64,000 nucleotides of DNA from Azospirillum baldaniorum (GCF_003119195.2 NZ_CP022262.1:330501-394500); one strand, 5' to 3'. Counted from the first letter of the stretch, positions 44,131 through 53,294 are shown. Made by a program: numbers and translations. Notes: generated by a model from the letters alone, not told the origin.

Positions 44131-44982
44131 GAGTGCGTAACAAAACCGGCTGGGAACGGTTGGTAGGGGCATGGCAGCCCCTCTTGTTTGCGACGCCTTG
44201 TGGGCGATCATCGAACCTCTGATCCCGCCGGAGCCGCCCAAGCCGAAAGGCGGACGGCCCCGGCTGTGCGATCGTGCTGCGCTGACCGGCATCCTGTTCG
44301 TGCTGCGCACGGGTATTCCTTGGGAGCTTCTGCCGGTGGAGATGGGCTGCGGCTCGGGTATGACCTGCTGGCGGCGTCTGCACGAGTGGCATCGGGCTGG
44401 CGTGTGGGAACGGCTGCATCGTGTGCTGCTCGACCGTCTCGGCTATGCCAACGCCATCAACTGGGATCGTGCGGCGGTGGACAGCGCCAGCGTCCCGGCA
44501 AAAAGGGGGGTGAGGAGACCGGCCCGAACCCGACGGATCGCGGCAAGCCGGGCTCCAAGCGCCACATCCTCGTCGATGCTAACGGCATCCCGCTCGCCCT
44601 GAGGATCTCGCCAGCCAACCGGCACGACAGCAAGCTGCTGGAGGCGCTGGTCGATGCCGTGCCGGCGATCCGCCAGTGTGCGGGCCGGCCCCGGCGGCGA
44701 CCGGCCAAGCTGCATGCCGACAAGGGCTACGACTTCGCTCACTGCCGGCGGGCGCTGCGCCAACGAGCGATCATTCCGCGGATTGCCCGGCGTGGCGTCG
44801 AAAGCAGCGAGCGTCTCGGCCGATATCGATGGGTGGTCGAGCGTACGCTCGCTTGGTTTGCCCGCTTCCGCCGCATCGCCGTCCGCTACGAACGGCGCGC
44901 CGACATCTTCACTGCCTTTCACCATATCGCGGCCAGCCTCATCTGCTGGCGCTTCGTCCAGAGATGGTTCTGTTAGGCGCTC
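44131..44982 (+). mobile_element. IS5-family insertion sequence (IS427-like group), complete
   Basis: 852 bases. Terminal inverted repeats: left GAGTGCGTAACAAAACC, right (complement) GAGCGCCTAACAGAACC, 14 of 17 identical. Flanking TAA occurs at 44128-44130 and 44983-44985, a 3-base target duplication. One transposase is encoded in two overlapping frames. The intact ends and duplication point to a fairly recent insertion, at the stop codon of the small gene. Confidence 0.9.
44171..44976 (+). CDS. IS5-family DDE transposase, made by -1 frameshift
   Basis: Frame 1 starts at ATG 44171 (MAAPLVCDALWAIIEPLIPP) and frame 2 ends at 44976. The switch is at a slippery run AAAAAGGGGGG (44500-44510), where frame 1 reads VPAKRGVRR and frame 2 reads KKGGEETG. 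A -1 slip joins them into about 268 residues. Catalytic residues follow the DDE order: Asp in AAVDSASV, Asp in LHADKGYD and Glu in VVERTLAW. Frameshifting is known in this IS group, so the element should be active; a real mutation is the alternative. Confidence 0.88.
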
Positions 44983-44989
44983 TAAAGGA

Positions 44990-45031
44990 GAAACGCCCTT
45001 CCCCGCGCACCGCCGCGGGGAAGGGCGTTTC
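44990..45031 (-). terminator. Strong hairpin after the chemoreceptor gene
   Basis: A perfect 18-bp stem: GAAACGCCCTTCCCCGCG (44990-45007) with CGCGGGGAAGGGCGTTTC (45014-45031), loop CACCGC. It begins 2 bases past the minus-strand stop codon of the chemoreceptor gene. On the minus strand the bases after it, CTCCTTTAG, give only a weak T run, and 3 of these bases are the IS target duplication, so the original tail may have been altered by the insertion. Confidence 0.75.
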
Positions 45032-45033
45032 CG

Positions 45034-47232
45034 TCAGCTCGCGCGGACGCGCTGCAGGAAGCCGGACAGCTCGCGGTTGAGCGCGTTGGCGCCGTCGGCG
45101 AGGTCGTGGGCCTTGTCGAGGAGCGTGCGGGCGGCGGTGCCGCTGCGGTCGGCGGCGGCGTTGACGCCGGCGATGGTCTGCGTCACCTCGGTGGTGCCCA
45201 GCGCCGCCTGATGGACGTTGCGGGCGATCTCCTTGGTGGCCGCGCTCTGCTGCTCCACCGCCGCGGCGACGGTGGCGCCGATGGTGCCGACGCGGGTGAC
45301 CACCTGGACGACCGCCTGGATCTCCTGCACGGCCTCGCCGGTCGCGCTCTGGATGCCCGCGGCCTGGGCGGCGATCTCGCCGGTGGCGCGGGCGGTCTGG
45401 GCGGCCAGCGCCTTCACCTCGTTGGCGACGACGGCGAAGCCCTTGCCGGCCTCGCCGGCGCGGGCCGCCTCGATGGTGGCGTTGAGCGCCAGCAGGTTGG
45501 TCTGGCTGGCGATGTCGTTGATGAGATCGACGACGCGCCCGATGCTCTGCACGGAGTCCGCCAGTCCGCCGATCTGCCCGTTGGCGCGTTCGGCCAGCGT
45601 CATCGCCTCGCGGACGATGTTGGTGGATTCGGTGATCTGGCGGGTGATCTCCTCGATGGAGCTGGTGAGCTGCTCCGACGCGGCGGCGACCGTCTCCACG
45701 TTGGCCGAGGTCTGCTCGGTGGCGGCGGCGACGCTGGTGGCGAGGCGGTTGGTCTCCTCAGCCGTGGCCGACATGCTGCGGGCGCTTTCCTCCATTTCGG
45801 TGGATTCCGCCACGAAGCGGCTGACCACGCTGCCGACGGCCCCCTCGAAGCTGCTGGCGATCTCCTCCAGCGAGCGCTTGCGGTCCTCTTCGGCGCGGCG
45901 GGCGGATTCGATCTGCTCGGCCTCCAGCCGGCGCTTGGCGAGGGCGTTCTCGCGGAAGACCTCCACCGTGCGGGCCATGGCGGAGATCTCGTCGCGGCCG
46001 CCGGCGGGAACCGTCACGTCGAGGTCGCCGGCGGCGATCTTCTCCATCCCGCCCTGAAGGGTGAGCAGGCGGCGCACCACCATCCGGCGCACGAAGACCA
46101 GAACGACCAGCGCCGACAGCAGCAGGCTGACCACGCCGACCCCGATTTGAAGGAGCGTGCCGTTGGACAGCGCCTTCTCACTGTCCTCGGCGGCGGTGGT
46201 GATGGCGCCCTCCTGCGTGTGCACGAGGTTGACCACCGCCATGGACAGCGCTTCGGACAGGCTCAGGTTGTTGGTCAGCAGGTCCCGCTGCGCCTTCAGG
46301 ATCTCCAGCTCGGCCAGACGGGTGGGAATCAGCCCGTTCGGCTCGATCGAGAGGGTTTCGATCGCCTTCAGCGGCTCGGCCATCGCCTCGCGCGAGGCTT
46401 CGGGCAGCTGTCCGGAGTTGGCGGTCATCGTGGTGACGAGGATGCGCGTCTGCGCCTCGATGATCGACAGCCGGTTTTCGTCGGAGCTGGCGGCGGCTTC
46501 GGTCAGCAGGCCGCGGACGGTGGTGGCACCGTCGTCGATGCCGCGGACGATGGCGAGCTGCTCCTCGGTCTGGAGATACTCCTCGCCGGCCTTCAGCCGT
46601 TCCTCCGCCGGGCGGGTGTCGTCCCGGAAGGCGGCGCGCTGCATGTCCACGCCGCTGCCGTGGATCGATTTCCAGGGCGCCACGAGTTGGGACAGGCGCC
46701 GCGTGGCGACGACCACCTGCTCCAGCAGTTCGGAGCGGCGGTCGCTCAGCCCGATCCGCTTGTCCGCCGCCTGATCGAGCAGCGTGACGTTGGCGAGCAG
46801 GGCCTGGGCGGCGTTGCTGGCGGCGGCGGTTTCGGACGGACCGCCGGCGTGGGACGCGGCGTTGGTGCTGTTCTGCTCCAGCTCGGTCAGATCGCGCAGC
46901 TCGCGTTCGAAGTCGTGCCGTTCCATCGCGATGCGCGCCGCGAGATCGGCCTTCTCCTCCTTGCTGGTGACGGAGCGGAAGGCCGGAGCCAGCGCGTCGA
47001 TGCGCCCCGCGTGCTGGGCCGCCCGCAGGGCGCCGAGCGCGGACGGCACGGCCTCCGCGGTGATGACCTGCAGCGTCCGGCCGAAGCCGGCGTATCCGGT
47101 CAGCGCCACCCCGATGGCGACCAGCGTGCAGCACATCACGGCGCCGACACCGGTGAACAGGCGCCCCTGAACGCCCCCCAGCCGGCTTGGGCGCACCACC
47201 TTATCCTGGGCAATTCCTAACGGTTTGGACAT
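45034..47232 (-). CDS. Methyl-accepting chemotaxis protein
   Basis: 732 residues. A cytoplasmic N-tail of about 28 residues, TM1 (about 29-50), a large helical periplasmic sensor region (about 50-370), TM2 (about 375-395, [20 protein letters not shown]), HAMP (about 395-450) and the signalling domain. The hairpin tip [20 protein letters not shown] followed by [13 protein letters not shown] is the CheA/CheW contact. There is no CheR-tethering pentapeptide at the C-terminus. The ligand is unknown. No other che gene is in the window. Confidence 0.93.
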   Translation of the reverse strand: MSKPLGIAQDKVVRPSRLGGVQGRLFTGVGAVMCCTLVAIGVALTGYAGFGRTLQVITAEAVPSALGALRAAQHAGRIDALAPAFRSVTSKEEKADLAARIAMERHDFERELRDLTELEQNSTNAASHAGGPSETAAASNAAQALLANVTLLDQAADKRIGLSDRRSELLEQVVVATRRLSQLVAPWKSIHGSGVDMQRAAFRDDTRPAEERLKAGEEYLQTEEQLAIVRGIDDGATTVRGLLTEAAASSDENRLSIIEAQTRILVTTMTANSGQLPEASREAMAEPLKAIETLSIEPNGLIPTRLAELEILKAQRDLLTNNLSLSEALSMAVVNLVHTQEGAITTAAEDSEKALSNGTLLQIGVGVVSLLLSALVVLVFVRRMVVRRLLTLQGGMEKIAAGDLDVTVPAGGRDEISAMARTVEVFRENALAKRRLEAEQIESARRAEEDRKRSLEEIASSFEGAVGSVVSRFVAESTEMEESARSMSATAEETNRLATSVAAATEQTSANVETVAAASEQLTSSIEEITRQITESTNIVREAMTLAERANGQIGGLADSVQSIGRVVDLINDIASQTNLLALNATIEAARAGEAGKGFAVVANEVKALAAQTARATGEIAAQAAGIQSATGEAVQEIQAVVQVVTRVGTIGATVAAAVEQQSAATKEIARNVHQAALGTTEVTQTIAGVNAAADRSGTAARTLLDKAHDLADGANALNRELSGFLQRVRAS

Positions 47233-47315
47233 GTCATCTCTTCCCCAACGGCGGTCTTGCTTCTCGTTGGCCCCGCCGCACGCCGTCCGCGGCAGGCCTT
47301 ATCCCTGTCTTCCCG

Positions 47316-47993
47316 TCAGCCGAGCCAGGCCGTGTGGGCCAGAACCTCGTTCGAGCCCCGCCAGACCATGTCGAGCGCAACATAAGTGATGATCGCAAGA
47401 CCGATCCAACCAATCCAGCGATGTTTGTGCAGAACACGTGCAATTACGTTCGCGGCGGCGCCCATCAACGCCACCGAGAGCAGCAGGCCGAGCACAAGCA
47501 CGGTCGGATGCTCCTTGGCAGCACCGGCCACCGCCAGCACATTGTCAAGAGACATCGACACGTCGGCCACCACGATCTGCCAGACGGCGGCGCCCACCGA
47601 GACGCTGCCGGCGGCGGCCACCGCCGCGTTGCTGCTGAAGGAGGCTGTTGCGGGCAGGACGTCGGGGGCCTCCAGAGCCTCCTCCGGCGTGACCTCGTCG
47701 GCGCCCTGGGAGCGCAGTTCGCGGAACATCTTCCAGCAGACCCAGAGCAGAAGCACGCCGCCGGCCAGCGTCAGCCCGATGATGGCGAGAAGCTGCGTGG
47801 TCATCAGCGCGAAGATGATGCGCAGCACGATGGCGGCGCTGATGCCCCACAGGATGACCCGGCGCCGCTGCTCCGCCGGGACGGCGGCGGCGGCCATGCC
47901 GACCACGATGGCGTTGTCGCCGGCCAGAACGAGGTCGATGGCGACCACCTGCCCGAAAGCGACGAGTTGCGGCCAGAGTTCGGCGGTCATCAT
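47316..47993 (-). CDS. TerC/YjbE-family membrane protein
   Basis: 225 residues with seven hydrophobic helices. Family motifs with metal-binding acidic residues: VVAIDLVLAGDNAIVVGMAA in TM1 and VVADVSMSLDNVLAVAG in TM5. YjbE-type TerC proteins export manganese or load it into secreted proteins. A cytoplasmic loop (about 95-130) is acidic (EVTPEEALEAPD). GGAG lies 7 bases before ATG 47993. Confidence 0.88.
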   Translation of the reverse strand: MMTAELWPQLVAFGQVVAIDLVLAGDNAIVVGMAAAAVPAEQRRRVILWGISAAIVLRIIFALMTTQLLAIIGLTLAGGVLLLWVCWKMFRELRSQGADEVTPEEALEAPDVLPATASFSSNAAVAAAGSVSVGAAVWQIVVADVSMSLDNVLAVAGAAKEHPTVLVLGLLLSVALMGAAANVIARVLHKHRWIGWIGLAIITYVALDMVWRGSNEVLAHTAWLG

Positions 47994-48010
47994 GATTCGT
48001 CTCCATTGCA

Positions 48011-48040
48011 GCGGGGCGCCCGATGATCGGAGCGCCCCGC
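48011..48040 (-). terminator. Terminator-like hairpin after dctM
   Basis: GCGGGGCGC (48011-48019) pairs with GCGCCCCGC (48032-48040), loop of 12 bases that itself holds CGAT/ATCG. It lies 43 bases after the dctM stop codon on the minus strand. No T run follows. Confidence 0.5.
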
Positions 48041-48082
48041 GGTATCCATTGTGTGCAGTCGGGGGCGGTTGGGGGCGCCCGG

Positions 48083-49366
48083 TCAGCGCATGAGCATGTG
48101 CGGGAGCCAGAGGGAGAAGGTCGGGACGTAGGTGACGAGGAGGAGGGTGACGAAGAGGGCACCGTAGAAGGGTGTGATGGAGCGCATGACCTGCCCGACC
48201 GAGACTTCGCCGATGGCGCAGCCGATGAACTGGGTGGTGCCGACCGGCGGCGTGTTGAGGCCGAGCGCGCAGTTGATCAGCATGACGATGCCGAACTGCA
48301 CCGGGTCCATGCCGTACTGCATGGCGATCGGCAGGAAGATCGGCGTGCAGATCAGGATCGTGCTCGCCATGTCCATGAAGGTGCCGAGCAGGAACAGGAT
48401 GATGTTGATCAGCAGGAAGATGACCAGCGGGTTGGTCGAGATGCCCGCCATCAGCTCGCCGGTGATCTCGGCCACCTGATACAGCCCCATGATGTATTGG
48501 AACATCGTGGAGACGCCGATCAGCAGCAGGACCACGCCGGTCGTCTTGACCGTCTTGGCGGCGGCGGCCAGGAAGTGGTCCCAGGTCAGCGTGCGGTAGA
48601 CGAAGGTGGTGAGCAGCAGCGCGTAGATCACCGCGATGGAGGCGGACTCGGTGGCGGTGAAGACGCCCGACGTGATGCCGGCCAGGATGATCACGACGAT
48701 GAGCAGGCCCGGCGCGGCGGCGGCGAAGGAGCGGCCCAGGATGGACCAGCCGGGGAAGGTGCCGGGGGGATAGCCGCGCTTGACCGCGACGTAGTAGGCC
48801 GCACCCAGGTTGCAGACCATCAGCAGCAGGGCGGGGACGATGCCCGCGGCGATCAGCGCGCCGATGGAGGCTTTGCCGCCGGCGGCCAGCGCGTAGATGA
48901 TCATGTTGTGGCTGGTCGGCATCAGCGCGCCGACGAGGGCGGCGTGGGTGGTGACGTTGACGGCGTAGTCGGCGTGGTAGCCCTCGCGCTTCATCATCGG
49001 GATCATCACGGCGCCCATGGCCGAGACGTCGGCGACGGGGGAGCCGGCGACGCCGCCGAAGAGCGTGCAGGCGACGACGTTGGACATGCCCAGGCCGCCG
49101 CGGATGTGGCCGACCATGTTCTTGGCGGTGGCGACGATCTTGTCGGCCACACCGCCGTGGAGCATCAGCTCGCCGGAGAAGACGAAGAAGGGGATGGCGA
49201 GGAAGGAGAAGACGTTCATGCCGGACATCATCTGCTGGAAGATGACGGCGACGGGGAGGCCCTCGTAGAGGATGGTGCAGAGCGCCGACAGGCCGATGGC
49301 GAAGGCGACCGGGATGCCCAGGACGAGGAAGCCGAAGAAGGTGACGGCGAGAATGGTCAGTTCCAT
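48083..49366 (-). CDS. dctM: TRAP transporter large membrane subunit (DctM type)
   Basis: 427 residues with about 12 membrane helices. The DctM pattern is clear: GIPVAFAIGLSAL, FFVFSGELMLHGGVADKIVA, GGLGMSNVVACTLFGGVAGS with PVADVSAMGAVMIPMM, and LGTFMDMASTILICTPIFLP. It carries solute with a sodium gradient. Start ATG 49366 overlaps the end of dctQ by 10 bases. Confidence 0.94.
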   Translation of the reverse strand: MELTILAVTFFGFLVLGIPVAFAIGLSALCTILYEGLPVAVIFQQMMSGMNVFSFLAIPFFVFSGELMLHGGVADKIVATAKNMVGHIRGGLGMSNVVACTLFGGVAGSPVADVSAMGAVMIPMMKREGYHADYAVNVTTHAALVGALMPTSHNMIIYALAAGGKASIGALIAAGIVPALLLMVCNLGAAYYVAVKRGYPPGTFPGWSILGRSFAAAAPGLLIVVIILAGITSGVFTATESASIAVIYALLLTTFVYRTLTWDHFLAAAAKTVKTTGVVLLLIGVSTMFQYIMGLYQVAEITGELMAGISTNPLVIFLLINIILFLLGTFMDMASTILICTPIFLPIAMQYGMDPVQFGIVMLINCALGLNTPPVGTTQFIGCAIGEVSVGQVMRSITPFYGALFVTLLLVTYVPTFSLWLPHMLMR

Positions 49367-49896
49367 GACGGCGCGACCTCCTCGCCGCGGATGATGGCGA
49401 CGACGTGTTCGATGGCGAAAAGCACGATCAGGACGCCGGAGAGCACGAGCGGGATGTAGCGGACGGCTTCGGAGACGTGCAGGTTGGGGATGTAGTAGGC
49501 GGCGACGGAGGTGCCGAGGAGCCAGCCGTTGTAGGCCATGCAGGCGCCGAAGACGCCGACGAGGGCGTAGATGACGATCTCGACCTTGCGGCGGATGGCG
49601 TCGGGCAGCATGACGAGGAAGGATTCCAGGCCGATGTGGCCGGCGTCGCGCACCCCGACGGCGGCGCCGATGAGGGTGACGTAGAGGACCAGCACGATGG
49701 CCAGGCTCTCCGCCCAGGTCGGCGAGTCGTTCAGCACGTAGCGGCCGAAGACCTGATAGAACACCACACAGACGATGGCCATCAGGCCGACCATCGCCAC
49801 GCACATCCCCGACCACGCCAGACGCGCGTTCACCCGCGTCAACAAGCGTGGGGCGGCGAGGGGGCGGACCTCTTCCAATTCAAGTTCGATGCTCAT
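49357..49896 (-). CDS. dctQ: TRAP transporter small membrane subunit (DctQ type)
   Basis: 179 residues with four hydrophobic helices (about 25-45, 65-85, 107-127, 147-170), the standard DctQ layout. The family segment YVLNDSPTWAESLAIVLVLY holds the conserved W-E pair. It pairs with DctM in the inner membrane. It lies 64 bases after dctP, a gap filled by a stable hairpin. Confidence 0.9.
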   Translation of the reverse strand: MSIELELEEVRPLAAPRLLTRVNARLAWSGMCVAMVGLMAIVCVVFYQVFGRYVLNDSPTWAESLAIVLVLYVTLIGAAVGVRDAGHIGLESFLVMLPDAIRRKVEIVIYALVGVFGACMAYNGWLLGTSVAAYYIPNLHVSEAVRYIPLVLSGVLIVLFAIEHVVAIIRGEEVAPSWN

Positions 49897-49919
49897 GATG
49901 CCGTCCTTCCCGCGGGGGT

Positions 49920-49949
49920 GCGGCGCCGGCCGGACTTGGCCGGCGCCGC
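49920..49949 (-). promoter_or_regulatory. Intercistronic hairpin between dctP and dctQ
   Basis: GCGGCGCCGGCC (49920-49931) and GGCCGGCGCCGC (49938-49949) form a perfect 12-bp stem around GGACTT. It starts 11 bases after the dctP stop. In transport operons such hairpins often protect the upstream mRNA or cause partial termination, giving much more binding protein than membrane subunits. No T run follows on the minus strand, so protection or pausing is likelier than full termination. Confidence 0.65.
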
Positions 49950-49960
49950 GACCGCGTGCC

Positions 49961-50947
49961 TTACTTCGTGTCCTGGATGCGTTGGACGAGGCCCTGCAGC
50001 TTCGGCGTGTTCGCGAACTTGGCGAAGACGGGCTTCATCGCATCGATGAATTCCTGCTTGTTCTTCACGTCGCTGATCTGGGAACCGGCCTTCTCGACGA
50101 TGGCGCGGGAGGCCTCCTCACGCTCCGTCCACAGCTTGCGCATGTAGGGGACGGAGTCCTTGGCGGCCTTGCGGATGGCGGCCTGATCGTCCTTGGACAG
50201 GCGGTCCCAGGTGACCTTGGAGAAGACCAGCACTTCCGGCGCCATCGCATGCTCGGTGCGGGTGAAGTACTTGGCGGCCTCGAAATGGCGCGAGGATTCG
50301 TAGGACGGGTAGTTGTTCTCCGCCGCGTCGATGATGCCGGTCTTCAGGCCGGTGTAGACCTCGCCCATCGGCATCGGCGTCGGGTTGGCGCCCAGCGCCT
50401 CGATCATCGACACGAACAGGTCCGACTGCTGGACGCGGATCTTCATGCCCTTCAGGTCGGCCAGAGACGACACGGGCTTCTTGGAATAGAGCGAGCGTGA
50501 GCCGCTGTCGTAGAAGGCCAGACCGATCAGCCCTTGGCTTTCCATGGCGGCGAGGATCTCGTCGCCGATCGGGCCGTCCAGAACGGCGTGCATGTGGTCG
50601 GTGTCGCGGAAAATGAAGGGCAGGGCGACGACCATCGATTCCGGCACCACGTTGTTCAGCGGCGCCACGTTGATGCGCATCATGTCGAGGCCGCCGATCT
50701 TGATCTGTTCGATCGTGTCGCGCTCGTTGCCCAGCGCGCCGTTCGGGTAGACCTTGACGCCGAGCTTGCCGTTGCTGCGCTCGCTCAGCAGCTTGCCCAT
50801 GTATTTGACCGCCTCGACGGTCGGGTAGTCGCCGGGGTGGATGTCGGCCGACCGGAAGTCGCGGGCCGAGACCGGGGCGGCGAGCAGCGCGCCCGCGGCG
50901 CAGGCGGCCAGCAGCGCCATGCCGAGGCGGCGGAAAGTGTTCTTCAT
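49961..50947 (-). CDS. dctP: TRAP transporter solute-binding protein (DctP type)
   Basis: 328 residues. Signal peptide (RRLGMALLAACAAGALLAAP, cleavage near SARD). The mature protein has the DctP pattern: KLLSERSNGKLGVKVYPNGA, LGNERDTIEQIKIGGLDMMR, the Arg-containing LKGMKIRVQQSD that binds the carboxylate, and GEVYTGLKTGIIDAAENNYP. It captures an organic acid in the periplasm; the exact acid (C4-dicarboxylate, sugar acid or other) is not readable. ATG 50947 has AGGAG 8 bases upstream; the frame extends upstream without a comparable start. The adjacent GntR gene is the likely regulator. Confidence 0.94.
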   Translation of the reverse strand: MKNTFRRLGMALLAACAAGALLAAPVSARDFRSADIHPGDYPTVEAVKYMGKLLSERSNGKLGVKVYPNGALGNERDTIEQIKIGGLDMMRINVAPLNNVVPESMVVALPFIFRDTDHMHAVLDGPIGDEILAAMESQGLIGLAFYDSGSRSLYSKKPVSSLADLKGMKIRVQQSDLFVSMIEALGANPTPMPMGEVYTGLKTGIIDAAENNYPSYESSRHFEAAKYFTRTEHAMAPEVLVFSKVTWDRLSKDDQAAIRKAAKDSVPYMRKLWTEREEASRAIVEKAGSQISDVKNKQEFIDAMKPVFAKFANTPKLQGLVQRIQDTK

Positions 50948-51377
50948 GGACCGTACTCCTGCCTTAGGAGAAGTGCCTGTTGGAGCGGAGGCGGGGTGTC
51001 GGCCCGCCGAAAATGGACAAACGAATAAATTGCAGAGTTCGGAAGAAGCCCCGGCTGTTCGGCTGTGCGCTTCGAATAACAGCGCTGCGAAGGCTAGGGC
51101 AAAAAAGAACCCCGAAGGGTATGAGGGCGCAAAATCCCGGCGCCATCGGCGTGTGCCGACGGGGGTGAAGCTGGGCGGTTCTTGTCCTTTGTTCCGAAGC
51201 GGCCGCGGTGTTCTTCCGCGCGGCTGCCCTGGTGTTGTCTGATGAGCGGGCGGCGTCGGTTGTTCACGTCCGTGCCACATCCCGCTGCGCTAGTTATATT
51301 AATATATCAGCTTTCGAGGCAAGCACAAAACGGAGGCCGGAAAGCGTGACGCCAAAATGTCGCAAGCCGGGTGTGGA
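50948..51377 (-). promoter_or_regulatory. 430-base region upstream of dctP
   Basis: No convincing gene. It contains the dctP promoter and operator at 51291-51324, followed by a leader of more than 300 bases. In the leader, on the minus strand, ACCC-TTCG-GGGT followed by TTCTTTTTT (51120-51101) looks like a short terminator with a very stable UUCG loop, raising the possibility of attenuation. The 60-codon minus frame at 50964-51146 has no ribosome site and is treated as chance. Confidence 0.5.
51291..51324 (-). promoter_or_regulatory. Candidate GntR operator in the dctP promoter
   Basis: Minus-strand reading: GCTTGCCTCGAAAGCTGATA then TATTAATATAACTA. TTGCCT can serve as -35 and TATAAC as -10 with 18 bases between, and the dyad CTGATATATTAATAT lies in the spacer, where a repressor would block polymerase. 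The pyk promoter has the same arrangement at 56817-56849. TATATTAATATA is a perfect palindrome. Confidence 0.6.
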
Positions 51378-52136
51378 TTAAAGCCTGGGCGGGGTTTGAC
51401 GCCCCGCGGCGGTGGGCGCGTCGGTGAAATAAAGCGGTGCGACGGCGCGCAAATCGTCGATGGCCAGACGCAATCCGTCGAGATGGGCGCCGAGCGCCAG
51501 GACGCTTCCTTCCCGGTCGTGGGCGGCGATGGCCTCCACGATGGCGTCGTGTTCGGCGATGACCTTGGCCATCTGGCCGGGGACGGGCAGGGTCAGGCGC
51601 CGGCAGCGGTCGACCTGCACCTTCACCTGTTCCACCAGCGCCCAGAAGCCGGGGAATCCCGCGATCTCGGCGAGCAGGGCGTGGAAGCTCTCGTCGGCCT
51701 CGTGGAAGCCGTCGCGGTCGCAGGCGGCGCAGAGGTCGCGCTGCTCCTCCAGTGCGGCACGCAACTGCGCGATGTCGCCGGGGGTGGCGCGGATGGCGGC
51801 CATCCGCACGGTGGCCTCCTCCAGCGCCTTGCGGATCACCCCGGCCTCCGGCAGGGCGGCGACCGGGATCAGGGACACATAGGTGCCCGACTGCGGGAAG
51901 ACGTCGATCAGCCCCTCGTCGGCCAGCCGCAGCACCGCCTCGTGCACGGGGGTGCGGCTGACGCCGTAGGCCGCGGCGATGCGGGCCTCGGCGATGGGCT
52001 CGCCGGGTCGTCGGCGCATTCCCAGGATGTCGTTCCGCAGGTCACGGTAGATGGGAGAGGCGGAGCGCGGTGCGGGCCGGACCGTGGCGAGCCGGCGCTG
52101 CCGCGGCGGGGCGGCGGTGAGGGAGTCCGATGGCAT
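51378..52136 (-). CDS. GntR-family regulator (FadR/FCD subfamily)
   Basis: 252 residues. A winged helix-turn-helix (about 28-92: IYRDLRNDILGMRRRPGEPI, AAAYGVSRTPVHEAVLRLAD) and an all-helical FCD effector domain (about 105-235) with candidate metal-binding His/Asp residues in FHEADESFHALL and VIAEHDAIVEAI. FCD regulators usually sense organic acids or sugar acids. It lies between the TRAP transporter it probably controls and the EamA gene. A dyad at 52195-52220 suggests autoregulation. Operators at dctP and pyk suggest a wider regulon. Confidence 0.9.
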   Translation of the reverse strand: MPSDSLTAAPPRQRRLATVRPAPRSASPIYRDLRNDILGMRRRPGEPIAEARIAAAYGVSRTPVHEAVLRLADEGLIDVFPQSGTYVSLIPVAALPEAGVIRKALEEATVRMAAIRATPGDIAQLRAALEEQRDLCAACDRDGFHEADESFHALLAEIAGFPGFWALVEQVKVQVDRCRRLTLPVPGQMAKVIAEHDAIVEAIAAHDREGSVLALGAHLDGLRLAIDDLRAVAPLYFTDAPTAAGRQTPPRL

Positions 52137-52194
52137 GAGCCACCTCGTCAGACAGGCGGGTCGCGCGGGCGTGGGCCGGCGCCCCGGTGAACAT

Positions 52195-52220
52195 GTGAAA
52201 GCTAATATATTAGTGTTTGC
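52195..52220 (-). promoter_or_regulatory. Candidate GntR operator upstream of gntR
   Basis: CTAATATATTAG is a perfect 12-base palindrome inside GTGAAAGCTAATATATTAG followed by TGTTTGC. The stretch AAAGCTRATATATTARTRT is shared with the dctP element. It sits about 65 bases upstream of the gntR start and overlaps the stop codon of the EamA gene, so that stop TAA is part of the operator. Confidence 0.6.
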
Positions 52221-53157
52221 GCCCGGTGCTGAGTGGCAAAGTGTGGGACATGTCGGGCGAAGTGTCGCACGTCTCCGCTTCGGCCCGGCGGCGCGTCTCG
52301 CGGATCAGGATCAGCAGGCCGCTGGCGATGACGATGGCGGCCCCGGCCAGCACATGGGTTCCCGGCCAGTCGCCCCAGAACAGCCAGCCGAACAGGCAGG
52401 CCCAGAGGATTCCGGCGTAGTTGAACGGGCTGATGACCGCCGCCGGGGCCAGCGCGTAGGCGCGGGTGGCGAAGTACTGGGCGCCGCCGCCGACCAGCCC
52501 CATCGCCGCCATCAGCGCGAAGCCCTCCGCCGTCGGCATCGTCCAGACGAAGGGCAGGGCGACGGCGCTGAGCAGCGTGGAGAAGGCGGTGAAGTAGAAG
52601 ACGGTGGTGACCGGCGCCTCCGTCCGCCCCAGCTGCCGCATCGCCATCATGGCGAAGGCGTAGGCGACGGCAGCGCTCAGCCCGACCAGCGCGCCGGTGT
52701 TCAGCATGCCGCGTCCCGGCTGCACGATGACCAGCACCCCGGCGAAACCCACCGCCACCGCCCCCCAGCGGTAGGGGCCGACCCGCTCCCCCAGCACCGG
52801 CACGGACAGCGCGGTCAGGAACAGCGGGGCGGAGAAGGACAGCGCCACCGCGTCGGCCATCGGCATCAGGTGGTAGGACAGGAACAGCAGCACCATCGAG
52901 GTCAGGCCGATCGCCGCCCGCCAGAAATGACCGCCGAGATGCTCCGTCCGCAGGCTGCGCCAGCCGCCGGCGCGGGCCAGCATGGCGGTGGCGGGCAGCA
53001 GGGCGAAGGCGTTTCGGAAGAAGGTCACCTCGGCCAGCGGGTACTCCGCCGCGAGGTGCTTCGCCAGCGCGTTCAGCACCGCGTAGAGGAACACCGCCAG
53101 CAGCATGGAGACGATGCCGCTGCGCGCCTGCAGATGGCTGGGGATGGGTTGGGCCAT
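52210..53157 (-). CDS. EamA/DMT-family exporter
   Basis: 315 residues with ten hydrophobic helices in two EamA repeats (about 12-150 and 160-290). Typical segments are FLYAVLNALAKHLAAEYPLA, EVTFFRNAFALLP and PFNYAGILWACLFGWLFWGD. Such proteins export amino acids or other metabolites; the substrate is unknown. The C-terminal tail after the last helix is polar (RRRAEAETCDTSPDMSHTLP). It lies 73 bases before gntR on the same strand, so read-through could couple them. Confidence 0.85.
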   Translation of the reverse strand: MAQPIPSHLQARSGIVSMLLAVFLYAVLNALAKHLAAEYPLAEVTFFRNAFALLPATAMLARAGGWRSLRTEHLGGHFWRAAIGLTSMVLLFLSYHLMPMADAVALSFSAPLFLTALSVPVLGERVGPYRWGAVAVGFAGVLVIVQPGRGMLNTGALVGLSAAVAYAFAMMAMRQLGRTEAPVTTVFYFTAFSTLLSAVALPFVWTMPTAEGFALMAAMGLVGGGAQYFATRAYALAPAAVISPFNYAGILWACLFGWLFWGDWPGTHVLAGAAIVIASGLLILIRETRRRAEAETCDTSPDMSHTLPLSTGRKH

Positions 53158-53191
53158 GGGCGCCCCGGGGGTTGGGGGAACGGGTTGACCT

Positions 53192-53294
53192 TGCCCCCAC
53201 CCCGGCCCTCCCCCGCTGACGCAGGGGAGGGAGTTTGTCGCGAAGCGGCGGCAGTCCCCTCCCCTGCGCAGCGGGGGAGGGTTAGGGAGGGGGC
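53192..53294. repeat. Palindromic intergenic repeat, family B copy 2
   Basis: 103 bases, same length as 11761-11863, inverted relative to it. Arms TGCCCCCACCCCGGCCCTCC and a GGTTAGGGAGGGGGCA end; internal CCCCCGCTGACGCAGGGGAGG-type dyads. It lies between focA and the EamA gene. Confidence 0.8.

Noticed and set aside
45106-47220. Plus-strand frame of 704 codons opposite the chemoreceptor
   Set aside because: Shadow of a full-length chemoreceptor; Gly/Asp/His-rich with no family resemblance.
50964-51146. Possible 60-codon leader peptide upstream of dctP
   Set aside because: No ribosome site and no supporting pattern; it only overlaps the putative leader.
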